Notes: generated from the letters alone by a model not told the origin. A DNA stretch of 64,000 nt from Polytrichum commune (GCA_950295325.1 OX485805.1:11034501-11098500); one strand, 5' to 3'; positions 35,305 to 47,244 are shown, numbered from the stretch's first letter. Program-made: numbers and translations.

Positions 35305-36411
35305 GAAGAAGAAAAAAAAATTGTACCCCTGGGGGCCATGCCATGCACATAGATCTTTAACTGTATCACTGGAACACGATTTTGTCATTCAGCTCGAACG
35401 TACCCACGTCAACATCTAATTAACTTGCATGTATTCATAAGTAGTAGTGTATCTCGTTTTGACAAATTTTTGCCGAATATTTACCATTGTTTCCAGGTAT
35501 TGACCTCCCTATGTTAAAACGCGGGTAAGAAACGAAGGCATGTAGCCAATTACTTATTCGGCCCTTGCTACAAATAGCCAATTGTCTCACTCAACATTTT
35601 GGGCATCGTTAGCATTCGTGATAATTAGGGTTAGTGGAATCACCACCCTGCCAACTCAAGTGGATGAAATCTCACATCATTTGCATGAACCCACCACGTC
35701 GAGTGTCCCATCGCCAATATGAGCCTCGCCATTGTGTTTCGAGTTGCCATGTGTTGGATGCAACATCCATCTACTCGCCATTCATCTCTTCTTCAACGTG
35801 GTCATCGCCAAATTTGGGAATTCATGTGTGCGTGTTGTTGGTCTTTTGCTCATTTTGGTGTCGACGAGGATGATCGCATTGTTGTCACTTTTGAATGAGT
35901 TGTGTGTTTTGTAGGACCTATGGCTATGAAGATAAGTGAAGGGACGAGCTAAGGGGATGAGTTGTGAAGATGAGCACGGGGGATGCGCAATGTGAGCGAG
36001 CGTTGTCAACGGATAGTCGTTGGAGGAAGGGAACGGCGAGATGCGATATAAATGTAGGTATGAGTCTCTTCCTTGCCTCTACTTCCCATCATTCAATTCT
36101 TTCATTGTGTTTTGTGAGGGTTTGTTATGACTTCTTTTCATGTTGCATTTGTGTTACATGTTGTCCAATTCTTAAAGATGGCTTCCTTCTTAGAGTGCCA
36201 ATCAATTTCAAATATAGACGTTTTTTTTTTGCATGTTGTTGGTCCCCTTGTGCCTCTTCTTGAGGGCCTTCGGGTTCCTATCGAGCTTGTTCCAACTTTG
36301 GCAGTTGCCAAAACTAGAGAGAGGAGACAAAGGTGAGAGAGGAATAGGACGTTCCTAGATGCCTAGGCAACAAAGTTGTCCTAGGTGGAGAGTGTATTGG
36401 GTAACAATGGC
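35222..36411. other. Intergenic DNA with (TA)16, no gene
   Basis: A (TA)n tract lies at about 35271-35302. Open frames at 35634-36336 have no recognisable domain; they lie just upstream of the hAT-like pseudogene and could include its decayed 5' region, but I see no family match. Confidence 0.4.
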
Positions 36412-38306
36412 AACGTCCACCAAGTCCATTGCCTAATTTGCACCAAAATTGAAACCCGCGACAAACTCACAATGTTGAATCTCGACAACTTATGGAAGCA
36501 TGTTGGCAGAAGAAAAGGCTAAGGTCACAATTTCAAGGGTGTGTGTCAAAGGGCAATGGTTTGTTAGTAGGGAGTGTGTTCACATAAAAATATGAAGCCT
36601 TGTCCCTTGCCTTGAACAAGAACACTATCATTAAGCAATTGGCATATGCGGGGACTCTCAAAGAGAAATAAAAAATTGTTCAATTCAGCGTCATATTCAT
36701 CTTGCTTCGTGATGGTCATCTCATGAGTGATTTGCCAAGCATGAGTCAAGTTATTGATTTTCTAGGTGTACCTCACTTTCCTCAAAAACATCAGTCTATA
36801 TCTATTAGTTGGAGAAAGATGGATTGCTTGAACGAGGTTGTGTTGGCCAAGACATCATCATTGATGCATAGGCCAAGTATATATCGATTTCATGTGACAA
36901 GGTTATGACTTCAAATTCCTAGTCTTGGACAAGCATGCACGCTTATGAAATATTGGGATCAACTTCCTTCGCTTGTGGTTTTGAAGAGGATAACTGATGG
37001 CTCAACTTCAAACAACCTAAAATTTGAGATTGTAGAGTCTTTCATAGAAATCGGGGGCCTAAGTTGAGATGAAATGGGCAACAAGGTTGTGAGCTTTGAT
37101 GTTGATGGTGTGAGCATCTTCCAAGGTGTGCGCACATGTGTGACCATGCAATTGAAAAACAAAGATTGTCCCTTCATCATAGGCATACATTGCATGTCTC
37201 ATTGTACTCTCTCAAAGCTTGTCATTATGCATAATATAGATGATCCTCTTCAATCACTCTATGGGCACTTTAGCCATAGTCCTTTAAACCGCCAAGAGCT
37301 GGCATAAGTCGTCGACATTGTGGAAACATGAAGGGGGAGGATTCTAAAAAATACAAAGATCCGGTGGATAAGTATGTTACAACGTGCAAAAAGAGATTTG
37401 GGTGAGTACCGAGCTCATGTTTTGAAGACACACGTAGATAAGAACTCAAACAACCATGTTATGAAGAATTTTGAGCTATTCTATGATTTGTAGACTTTGT
37501 TAGGTTGTCGTGCATCCTGCCTATGATGAATGCATTGGACTATCTCATGAAATCCAGTCCAGCTCTTAAATGCTTCATAAGGATATGGTTGCAACCATAA
37601 AGATTTGCCAATTTTATCTTCATACTTGGTACGCCGATCCATAATGTGCATACAACTAGTAGGTGTTTAGGCCATTCAAGGACCTCTACCAAAATGCTTC
37701 TGAGCATGTAACTACGGAGTGGGTTTAGGATTTGAATACTAGCTCTCAAAATCTTGCCATAAAGGTTTTAAGTTCAAGCACTTTGATGAAAACTAAAATG
37801 ACCGAGAACTCCCCCTATGTGGAGGTCACCCTTGAATGTTTAGGGCAATGTGTGTCCTCTGTGCAAAACCAATGTACCATTGTTACCTCATAGGTTTGTG
37901 ATGAGCTTGAAAATTGCTTCCATGTGTTTGATATCATGGATGCGATGGGAATCGTTTACATGCAATATTGGACCACAATATCATGCGAGGAAACGTTCCT
38001 AAGGCATTTGTTGACCCTAGCCTCAAAGAGCGGTATGGGGTGGGTGGTCGTGGAGTTGATGAGCAATTGTGCCGCCTATGGTCAATGCACATCTACTTGA
38101 TGTGCTTTCTTCATACGTCAAGATGAGTATGAAGAACAATTATGCATGAGCAATGCAACACCATGCTAACCAAAACACACTAAGCCTGATATGGCAAAAA
38201 CTCAACATCAATGCATTGCATGTTTTGAAACTAAGTGAGTTTTGTAAGCTTGTTGAGATTGTTGTAGTTCAAGTCATGGAGAGTGTGGAAGATGCATTAC
38301 AAGATG

Positions 38307-39349
38307 CACTACAAGAAAAAACGGTTCCGTTCCAACAGAATTCTGTTGATTCGGAACTCTTGATTCAGAACAATTTTAACACATATCTCTTGATTGAGGC
38401 ATTGGTTAAATGTCCAAGTTATACTAGTAAAAATGATGTAAATTAGTAATTTCGCTCCTCACATCCCGGGCCTACACACCTACTACCAAGGACCACCTTG
38501 CCTAGCCTAGACTAAAGGACCTAGCCACCTACCTAACCTAGGCTAGGCCCAAGGGTAAAGGCCAAGGGTATCAATCCTTGAACCTCTTGGCTACCGGGAG
38601 GAGGCCTTAGCCACTAAGCCACCACTCATCACATGATGTAGAACGAGTATGTAAGACATTTGTATAAAGAGGCCGTAAAATTTATAAACTTTTGTAAAAT
38701 TTATAATTACATAGATTACATAATTACATAATTACATAGATTACATAATTACATAATTATAGAATTATAGAATTATAGAATTATAGAATTACAGAAATTA
38801 CAGAAATTAGTAATTACTGTAATTTGTTATTACTATAATTACTGTAATTTCTGTAAATATTTTAATTATTAATTTATGTAATTACTTTAATTAGTATTTT
38901 CTGTAATTAGTAATTATTGTAATTACTTTAATTACTTTAATGAGTAAGTACAATAATTAGAGTAATTGCTAATTAGTAATTAAAGATACTATAAATAGAA
39001 CAATATTACAATCATTCACAATTTACTATAATTGTAAATTTAAGTAATTAAAATAATTAAATATTGCAAATTAATCAAACTATTTAATTATTGTAAATTA
39101 TAGGAATCGTAGTAATTGATTACTTTAACATAATTAGTGTTATTTAAAAATTAAAATACAAAAATTAAAATTCCTTTGCTGAAATCAATAGATAAATGAT
39201 CTTCCTCTGTCGAAATCAACAGATAAATGTTCCCTCTGTTGATTTGTGTCGCACAATGGATCCATTTCAACATTGTTTTTCCCAAATCTGTTGAAATCAA
39301 CAAAAATTAGTTGATTTTATGTTGATTCGGACTGCGATTTCTTGTAGTG
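38307..39349. mobile_element. CACTA (En/Spm) non-autonomous element, 1043 bp
   Basis: Begins CACTACAAGAAAAAA and ends ATTTCTTGTAGTG, the standard CACTA terminal inverted repeat. The 3-bp target duplication is ATG (38304-38306 and 39350-39352). Subterminal repeats contain TTGATTCGGAA and GAAATCAACA in both orientations. The middle (about 38690-39130) is an A/T-only-like ATTACATAATTAC simple repeat. No transposase. It interrupts the hATC region of the surrounding pseudogene and holds a SINE at 38441-38632. Confidence 0.9.
38441..38632 (-). mobile_element. tRNA-derived SINE, about 192 bp
   Basis: On the minus strand the 5' part contains a pol III A box TGGCTTAGTGG (38611-38621) and a B box-like GGTTCAAGGAT (38574-38584), 27 nt apart, as in tRNA-derived SINEs. 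Direct repeats of ATGATGTA flank it at 38433-38440 and 38633-38640. The 3' body is rich in CCTAGC/GGCTAGG repeats. It lies wholly within the CACTA element. No SINE family name can be assigned. Confidence 0.75.
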
Positions 39350-39498
39350 ATGAGAGGACTTTTTGCACCCTCACCTCCGTGAAAACTCGCCTCATAAACA
39401 ACTTGAGAGACCATATGGGGTTGGTTGTGAGGATGATTTGTCATCCTTTTTGGAGGCTAGATAACTTTCCATTTGATGAGGCCTACGCGCATTGGTGA

Positions 39499-40477
39499 GA
39501 GGTGAAGAACATGTATGTTTTGTTGGCGTAATGGCGATTTAAATGCCTTCTAGAATCGTAATTGCCTTTGTGATTTCAATTCCAACTCCTACTCTTGCAA
39601 AAATGGTAATTTAATTGTCAATATGATTTCAACTCTAACCTTGTAGTTACGTAGTTATGCAAAAGTGACTCAAGTGGAGCATCAAGGTTGTGTTGAATCC
39701 ACAGGGTGAGCTGCAAACTTTTTGTAACCCATCTTTTGGAATATTGAAAGCGTAATATGGCAATACCTCACTCACTCGTGCACACATATGTGTATCTAGC
39801 CATGTTGTTTCCACAATGTCGACCTCCTCTTCCTAGGGTTGTGAAATTTCAACTTGGAGCAAGGCCTAAGATAAGCCATCCTTTTGTAGTTATTTGTTTT
39901 CCCTGATTGTTGTATGCATGTTAGCTTTGTGGTATAGTCGAGCATGCTCTTTTGAGAGGGGAGTTCAATCCCTCCACAAAGCAATTTAAATAAAATAAAA
40001 TAAAGCATTGAAAGTTTTTGCTAGTATCCAAACAAAACTGTCGTCATAATATCAAGTGTAAGGAATCCAAGTTCTCCAAGGTACCATGTCATATGAAAAC
40101 TTATGTCGTCATTCAAACCTCCTGCATTTTCCACAATATCACCCTCCCAAATAAGAATTGTCCAAGTCGTTTCTTTGAACACCCATTTTTATTTCTATTT
40201 TTTACCAATAAAGTTGAGGTTTTCCCCCTTACTAACGCATGATTTACCCCACATGCTTGCCACACACGCTACGTTGGCATATCCAATAAACACACACCGA
40301 TAAGTAGTAGTAACACAATAATGATAACAAAATTTATTTGATTTTTTCTATTTTGTAAAATTTCCTACTCTAGTACGTACTGTAGATGCGTGTTGTTGTT
40401 TATGATATTCATCGATTTGGAGCAGGTTGTGAGTCGAGGGTGCAGTTGCAGGCAACAATGTCATTTGCAACATACAC
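39499..40477. other. Intergenic DNA, no gene
   Basis: No element ends, tandem arrays or protein motifs recognised. Open frames at 39796-40303 are low-complexity. Confidence 0.4.
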
Positions 40478-41015
40478 TTAGGGCCACTTTACACCTAGAG
40501 GCTCGGGCTAATTCGTTGTGTAAGAGGTTTGAAATCTTCATTTGTGATTGGCCAAAAGGTTGAAATCGGTCCCAACCCCTTTACACCTAGAGGCTGGGCC
40601 GATTTGGTGGTATGAATTTTTTAAATTAAAAAATGCAAGGTATGACACGGCCCAAGCTCATTGAATTGGGTGCACCCAAAATGAAAGGCCAATTCTTGAC
40701 CTCGGGGCCAATGTCAAATTTCAAAAAAAAAAAACTAAACTTTTATAATAAAATATGATTTTTTAATGAACCATATCCATTGGATTATGTGGAAATATGA
40801 ACGGCTCTATGCTAGATTATGCTAGATCCGTTGAATTATGCTAGATTTATTGAATCGGCCTAGCTTCTTAGCCCTGAGGCCTTTACATACGGAAAAATTG
40901 GCCCCCATTATAATCTTATTATAATGTGTAGTTGAGGCCGGCCTCCAACCCAAAAAGGGCTCAAATTTTATGCAATCGGCCTCAAGGGGAATTGGCCCGG
41001 CCTCTAGATGTAAAG

Positions 41016-42286
41016 TATGAGCCCAAAATGGTTGCTCATATTTGTTTTATGTTTAGGATTTACTTAGAATTGCAATTGACATCGTTATTGAAACAACAAA
41101 AAGCATTAAAAAGAGTGAGGCGTGGTGTGTAGTTATGTTTTAGGCCTTGGACTTATTTATTGTGGTTAATTGAAGGATTAGTGGCATTAGGGGATTGGGT
41201 GAATTAAGTTGATAGTATGTGTGTAAGTAAGGGGAAGGGCCTCGGGGTTTAAGTGTTTGAATTGGGACCTATTGTGTTGGTTTTGGGGGTGAGGGTTTAG
41301 TGGATAAGATGAGGTCCTACTAAGTAGGAGAGAAGTGAGGGGTTAAGCCCTCTTGGTTTTGTGTGTGTCTCTCTCTCTTTTGTGTGTGTGGAGCGGGGGT
41401 TCTAGTTAGGAGCTCTCTCTCGAACTTTGAGAGAGGAGGCTCGGAGATGCTGGATCCAAAGGGATTCGGCAGCTGACCCAAGGTTAGGCTGGGATTATTG
41501 CAGCTGGTTGCAGAATTTGGCTGGGACTACCGCAGCCGGTTGTAGAGTTAAGTTGGGATTAACGCAGCTGGTTGCAGAGTTAGGCTGGGATTTGGCAGTT
41601 GACCCAAGGTTAGGCTAGGATTACCGCAGCTGGTTGCAGAGTTTGGCTGGGACTACCGCAGCTGGTTGGAGAGAGGTGTGAAGCTGGTTGCAGAGTTAGG
41701 CTGGGATTACGGCAGCTGACCCAAGGTTAGGCTGGGATTAACGCAACTGGTTGCAGAGTTAGGTTGGGATTCGGCAGCTGACCCAAGGTTAGGCTGGGAT
41801 TACGCAGCTGGTTGCAGAGTTTGGTTGGAGAGAGGTGTGAAGCTGGTTGCAGGGTTATGTTGGGATTACTGCAGTTGGTTGCCACTTAAAGGGTTGAGAT
41901 AGAAATGGTGAAAGGGGAGGGGAACTAATAGTTTATACTAGATTATGTTATAGTTTAGTTAAGTAGGTTATTACATGGTATTAATTTAGATACTTAGTTC
42001 ATTAGCGAGCTAGAGGACCACGAGGCATTAAATGGTGGGGGTTAAGTGTTGAACTTTGATGTGAGTGAGTGTGGGGTTGCAATAGGGTGTGTTAGGATTG
42101 TGATAATAGAGAAGAGCGTTTGTCAACGCTTGTACTCATGTCATGGAATAAATTGGTGTGCCAAATTTGATGGGAGATGTAATGGATTTTTACGAAGTTG
42201 GGAAGAGGGAGTTATGTGAACATGAATGTGATCCCCATTCCCTCACCCGGACTAGGACGCATAAGGGTGGGTGGTTTGGCCTCACA
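41016..42286 (-). mobile_element. TG...CA element (probable solo LTR), copy 3, 1271 bp, inverted
   Basis: In plus orientation it begins TATGAGCCCAAAATGG (first TG mutated to TA) and ends GTTTGGCCTCACA, the reverse of copy 1's ends. Flanks are TAAAG (41011-41015) and TAAAA (42287-42291). Reverse-complement blocks match copy 1: CACCCTTATGCGTCCTAGTC near its 5' end and a CACTC-TTTTTA-TG.T stretch near its 3' end. It contains the 41445-41880 tandem array and a GAGAGA segment. It landed inside the right terminal repeat of the PIF-like MITE. Confidence 0.7.
41445..41880. repeat. Imperfect tandem array of CAGCTGGTTGCAGAG units
   Basis: Words GCAGCTGGTTGCAGAGTT, AGGCTGGGATTA and CAGCTGACCCAAGGTTAGG recur in varying order about every 33-65 bp. 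It contains one partial larger duplication around GGAGAGAGGTGTGAAGC (41668 and 41826). The array is internal to TG...CA copy 3. Confidence 0.85.
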
Positions 42287-42300
42287 TAAAACGGCCCTTA

Positions 42301-45300
42301 AAATTTGTCAACTTGGGGCTCTGAGGACCTTCGAGTGCAACCGACCTGGTGTTGTGATCTGGTTTCACTCCAACGTTGTGCTAATGCTTTTCTTCAACCT
42401 CGGAGTATTATGAGTTGGAAAGTTTCTTCAACTTTGATAAAATACGGTTCCCCTACTTATTGTGGGCACTTTGAACTCCATAGACCATTTTGAGAATTGC
42501 TTTCATCAGGTCGACTGCCATTGTGAATCACGAAGACTACAATTTCAGTTGTCAAAAAATTGGAGTAGACGTGTGAAAGTTAGGAGAGTCCTCAAACCCT
42601 AAACCCTAAAGATGATGTGAACACCGTCTTTCTCTTTTCAAACGATGACACATAACACCCTACCAATTGTGTTCAAGGATCTAGAACGGTTAATATGTTC
42701 TAAGAATACAGTCCAATCCCATCCCAACACATGTCTTTCTGGGTGCATGTTTCGTCCATAAATCTTGCCCTGGACCACTCCACTATAAACATCTGACTAA
42801 GACACATGACCGTAGAGGATCCACATTACCTTACAATTCACGGAGAGAGAATGGATTATTGCACACAAATGTGTCTCTCGTACATCCAACATATCAACCT
42901 TAAAACAATTTACGGAGAGAGAGAGAATTACCGCATACGAATGTATCTCTCATTCATCCAACATGTCAATCTTAAAATAGTAGCAGAATGATATCAAAGA
43001 CCCCAAATTCGTATAGTCCAAGGCATTAGGAATGAGTCTCTATATATGTTGGATGGGTATATGAGGTATGCTTGCATACAATAGTTCCCCCTCTCCATGA
43101 TTTACTTGAAAGCTTGGTGGTGAGCCCTGTTTTTACTCAAAAATGTCCCACTTACTGTCACTTAAATTAGCAGGTAATTAGCCTATTCAGTTTTCCCGCT
43201 TTTCTGTGCACTGAATGAACACGTGTTCGGCCTCTGAAAGCCTTGTCAAGTTGTGATTTGACCTCTTAATTTAATTCAAATGTGATCTGCTTCGAAATAC
43301 GGTGTTATATATTGGCAGTGATCTGTGGATAAAAGTGAATCATGACCATCTGGCAAACCGTGATGACAGCGCAAAGATTGTTAGTTTCTACTGGAAGATT
43401 GCAATTATTTTACTCATTGATTCAAGCTCTCAAAAAATTATATCGGAGATTGGCCTCTGACAGCTTCGAAGGAACAGCCTTGAAGTAACAGGCTCTGGAC
43501 TCTCAAATTTGACACGATTTGCTTTGAAATCGATGTAATGTGTCATGTCAGCTTCCGATATTTGCAGAGATTTTTTTAGTTTCATTTTTTTAATTTATTC
43601 TTAATGACTGATTTGTGACTGGCAACGTCGCTGTTTCAACTTTCCAGATTCACCAGTACCTCCAAGAGCTGAAATAATCTACTCCAGCTGGATCCACCCT
43701 CGAGTTACACTCATTTGATCGCAACATGCATGGTCGACCTCCAAGTTTCGAATTCACATTCGACATTGTTTTCAGTATCTAATAAGGTATACAGGTGTGA
43801 TTTGGTTTGTTTTTCATGTTCTCTTTGAACTTCTGTTGATTAGATTTACACAGCAAAGCTTATGTTGCACTAGCAAATCTACAATGAAGCATCAACAAAA
43901 GTCAACATGAAGATCAAGCCATGAACATATGTTTTTCTATGATATTTGTTTCTTTGATCCCCACCCAACCACATGCCAACCAAATAACAACCGGAACATC
44001 TTACTAGGTAACTCAAAACATACTAATTTTTAAATAAATCAATAAATCAACGTTCATTAGTAGTGGGTCAATAATTCTACATGGATTATCCCAATTAGTT
44101 GGGGAGGGCTAATATTGCATGTGGGAAATTACTGAAGGTGATATTAAATCTCTATGTGCAATGAAACTAGTGCCACCAAAAGATCTAGGAAGCATTCTTC
44201 ATCATGGTACTATTCACTGAAAATACTACTCATAGCAACATTGTTCATTGAAAATGCAAACACTCGGCACTATTTATTGAAAGTACCAACATTTGGTCTT
44301 ATTCTTTGAAATTATTTGCACTTGGCACTATACATTGACAAGCATGCGTTTCCATATATATATATCATTCTACAAACACCTTAGAACACGCACTAGTTTT
44401 CTTAAAATTTATGGTAAACGAGCATGTATTCACAAATTTAGTGTCATTCATCAAAGCATTCACTGAAAATATCAACATTTGGTCCTATTCACCGACAGTG
44501 TCGGCACTTGGCACTATTCACTGACAAGCATGTGATTCCATTCATATATATGTAATTATAATTATAATTATCACTCTACAAACACCTTAGAACACGCACT
44601 AATCTTCTTCAAATTCATGATAAACGAGCATGTTTTCATGAATTTTGTGTCCCTCATTATAAAAAATTCAGCCCTCAACAACTTGAAGGTTTGACTACAG
44701 TAAATAGTGTGTGCTTTGTGAATTAGTACCACCCACGCTCGCTAATCGGGACAATCAATGCAGCAAGCTCCGAAATCACTCAAGTCGGGGTTTGAGTTCT
44801 CGAGCGAGCTAGCTAGGTAGGAGACTCCTCCTTCCTTCCTTCCGATCGACCGCCCATTCATTCTCCCTTGTGGAAGAAAGTTATGAGTTGGTTGGTGGTG
44901 TTGTTCTTTGTTTTGTTTTGTTTGTTTCCTTGAATGACTTTCTCCTCCTTCCTTCCTGCCTGCATATATGCATGCGGCTGCAATTGGGCTTCGGAACATG
45001 AATTTATGGGCACCGGCTTCCGATGTGGATAAGTGAATCATGACGCACCGAGCGAGCGACAACTAATTAATCGCGCACGCAGACAACCAACACCACCACA
45101 GACAGCGTGCTTGCTTACTTGCAGGCACTTGTCCGGATCCAAGCCACTGCAGCCAACACAAATGACAACCACCATCACTCACTCCCTCCAAGTTAAGGTT
45201 GTATGTGTGTGGTGGGCCATTCAGGACTTGTTTATGTGGGCTCACTCGTCTTACTCTAATTGAACACCTCGCGCTCTCTCTCTCTCTTTCTCTCTATGTG
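42301..45300. repeat. Intergenic DNA with a 206-bp direct duplication
   Basis: At 44270-44670 a block beginning CATTTGGTC(C/T)TATTC and including CTACAAACACCTTAGAACAC (44370 and 44576) is present twice in tandem, about 206 bp apart. TTCATTGAAA/TTCACTGAAA words there also occur near 61560-61620. Two plant-telomere-type CCCTAAA units lie at about 42595-42610. (CT)n occurs at about 45274-45296. The open frame at 44742-45062 has no support as a gene. Confidence 0.6.
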
Positions 45301-45726
45301 AGGTAGAAATACCATACCCCGTGAAAATGAGGTGATTCGCATTGAAGATCTGGTCTGACAATCGTGAGATGATTTTCCAAGATAGACGAGAAGGATTCAT
45401 GAAGAATGCAAGTTGTTTCGTGTTTTTTATGCCTTATACAAAAAAAAATGCTACAATTTTCCAAAGTGGAAAGTTGCCCAACCCCCTACTCGTTCACTAG
45501 ATTCTCCCTACACCGAACACGGTGATCCGCATTTCCATACAGAACATCGCCTAAATCGGTTACCTCATGAGTACATTAACACTTGACTCCCATTTGACTA
45601 CACTAAGTGTACACGCATTGAAGTTGCCGTTGAGCCATGATCCGTTTTAGAAATGGCACTTCACCGTTATGACGGTGGTCTAGTGCACGGCTAGAGGGTG
45701 GTTAATGGGTTATGGTATTTCTACCT
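45301..45726. mobile_element. Inverted-repeat element, 426 bp, unclassified
   Basis: Begins AGGTAGAAATACCATA and ends with its reverse complement TATGGTATTTCTACCT. Beyond 16-20 bp the ends diverge. No convincing target duplication was found, so the superfamily is open. No coding region. Confidence 0.55.
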
Positions 45727-46017
45727 TATATATTTGAATACAACAATGGGGAGTTTCCATGTGGGCCGCTCGCCCGCTAGATTCTGGATAATAGTGGGTA
45801 TGAGGTGATGTCATGTAGATAAGCACGAGCCGCCAACCGACCACGTTATGGCGGTCTATTAGAATGTGGGGGGCCGTGAACATGGGCTATTGGACTTCCA
45901 TGCGACCATTGGAGCACTTTTGGACTTACAAGTGCCGGTTACGTAAGGATTGAAGACTAGTTTTTAGGAGGAAGAGGGTAGTGGGTAGGCCCGAATTTTG
46001 GAAGACATGAGTACCTA

Positions 46018-46080
46018 GACTAATTATGGTATTTAGTGTCACCGATTATGATTGTCTTGCTCAATATTAATACAACTACA
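46018..46080 (+). mobile_element. Fragment of CACTAAATA-family MITE (left end)
   Basis: TATGGTATTTAGTGTCACC then GATT.TGATTGTCTTGCTCAATATT matches the left 60 bp of the 370-bp subfamily at 49858 and 21885. It stops abruptly. Confidence 0.6.
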
Positions 46081-46754
46081 AAGTAAACTCGGGGTAATAA
46101 GTACCGCGGGTTTACTTATTTGGTTACGATATAACTTAGTGACATAACACTACTCAAGCTGACGAGTTGTGTTCAACTGCCCCGACTTCAAATTCAATAT
46201 GAAGCACTAGGATTCCATCATCCAGAGGTGTTATTCTCGAGTCTACCGCAAGGCCGACGAATACAACTCTTCAGCCGAGTAATGTTATGGACACACAATG
46301 TGCATGTTTGACAATTTTCATTCGACGTTCAACTTCAAATCCAAAGTGTCTTGTGACATTTTCATAAACAAAAAAAAGAAATGAATGTCAATTGACATCT
46401 ACGTTTTCCTTGTAAACCATCATCACGATGTCACATGCTACTAGTAGTACGTGCCATTTCAATCTTTAATTCGTCAATTGACGCATTGATAGTATCTTCA
46501 CAAGCCACACTACATGTCACATTTCTACGCCTTTAGTTTGAACAACAGATGTTTGATCGGACGTTCAATCGCTAGTAATCACGCCGACGAGCAATACTGC
46601 CAATGAACAGAAGCATGGCATTTCCCACAAATCGTGTGTGTCAATTGACACGCATTTTTGTGTGTGCCAGTTTTTTGCGTGTCAAATGTGAAGAACTCTG
46701 TCAAAATTACACACTGGTGACACGAGAGGGAGAGAGATCACTCGGCAATGGAAC

Positions 46755-47244
46755 CAGTGACCAGGGAGATTTTTGGGCATGCATAACCGGTTGAAATCCT
46801 AGTGTTTGCAAGTCCCAACCGGTTACATGCTATGATCAGGGAGAGCCGGCAGTTAGTTGCCGAAGAACCGGTTGAGATTGAGAAATAACCGGTGGAGGTT
46901 CAAGACTGCAGGAAAATTACCGATCAATTTAGAGGAATCTATAGAATATTCCCAATTCAATAAAGGCAAAACCGAAGGATGTCAACAACATGTAACCGGT
47001 TGGACTTGCAAACACTAGGATCTCAACCGATTAACTTAGCATGCCCAAAAATCTCCCCAATCACTGGTTACATGTCGACATCCTTCGGTTAATTTTCCTT
47101 CATTAAATTGGGGTAGATCCTTCTATAGATTCCTCGAACATGATCGGTAAATCTCCTGCAGTCTTGATGAACTTCAACCGGTTATTTCTTTCTCAAACTC
47201 AACCGGTTCTTCTGTAACTAACTGCTGGTTCTCCCCTATCATAG
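46755..47244 (-). mobile_element. hAT-type MITE, copy D (reverse), split by copy C of the same family
   Basis: 46755-46829 is the reverse complement of the family's right end (CAGTGACCAGGGAG..., AACCGGTTACATG). 47075-47244 is the reverse complement of its left two thirds, ending CTCCCCTATCATAG. Without the insertion it is 245 bp. Outer flanks CAATGGAA (46746-46753) and CATTGGAA (47245-47252) match 7 of 8, with one extra base on the left. Confidence 0.85.
46830..47066 (+). mobile_element. hAT-type MITE, copy C, inserted into copy D
   Basis: 237 bp, CTATGATCAGGGAG to CTCCCCAATCACTG, with a perfect 8-bp duplication GTTACATG (46822-46829 and 47067-47074). The duplicated bases belong to copy D. 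Orientation is opposite to copy D, so the locus forms a long inverted repeat with more than 200 bp of pairing potential. Confidence 0.9.

Larger units (their letters stand above)
36412..39498 (+). pseudogene. hAT-like transposase pseudogene (BED finger, RNase-H-like core, hATC end), split by CACTA
   Basis: Pieces in order on the plus strand: a BED-type finger remnant (36412-36522: VHCLICTK...NLWKHVGRRK); a region around 36690-36900 (LRDGHLMSDLPSM, GVPHFPQKH, LNEVVLAKT); 36950-37307 (WDQLPSLVVLKRITDG, VVSFDVDGVSIFQGVRT, CPFIIGIHCMSH, LQSLYGHFSHSP); then RILKNTKIRWISML and GEYRAHVLKTH to about 37500, VATIKICQFYLHTWYADP near 37590, and a C-terminal hATC dimerisation segment. The last is interrupted: CKLVEIVVVQVMESVED ends near 38303 and ERTFCTL...LRDHMGLVVRM...NFPFDEAYAHW resumes at about 39353 to TGA (39496-39498). 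The family, from memory, is the hAT-derived zinc-finger-862-like/DUF4371 group common in plant genomes. It is dead: several frameshifts and stops, at least one fitting CGA to TGA (GGLS-stop-DE near 37061). A 1043-bp CACTA element sits in the hATC domain. Confidence 0.8.
40481..42297. mobile_element. PIF/Harbinger-like MITE (about 541 bp) interrupted in its right terminal repeat
   Basis: Left end after TTA (40478-40480): GGGCCACTTTACACCTAGAG. The right end, once the insertion at 41016-42286 and one copy of its 5-bp duplication are removed, reads in reverse complement GGGCCGTTTTACATCTAGAG, followed by TTA (42298-42300). A TTA duplication with GGGCC ends is typical of PIF/Harbinger (Tourist-like) elements. 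Relatives lie at 60611-61110 and 62348-62867. Interior GC-rich GGCC-type words (GGCCAATT, GGCCGATT) recur in both orientations. Confidence 0.75.
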
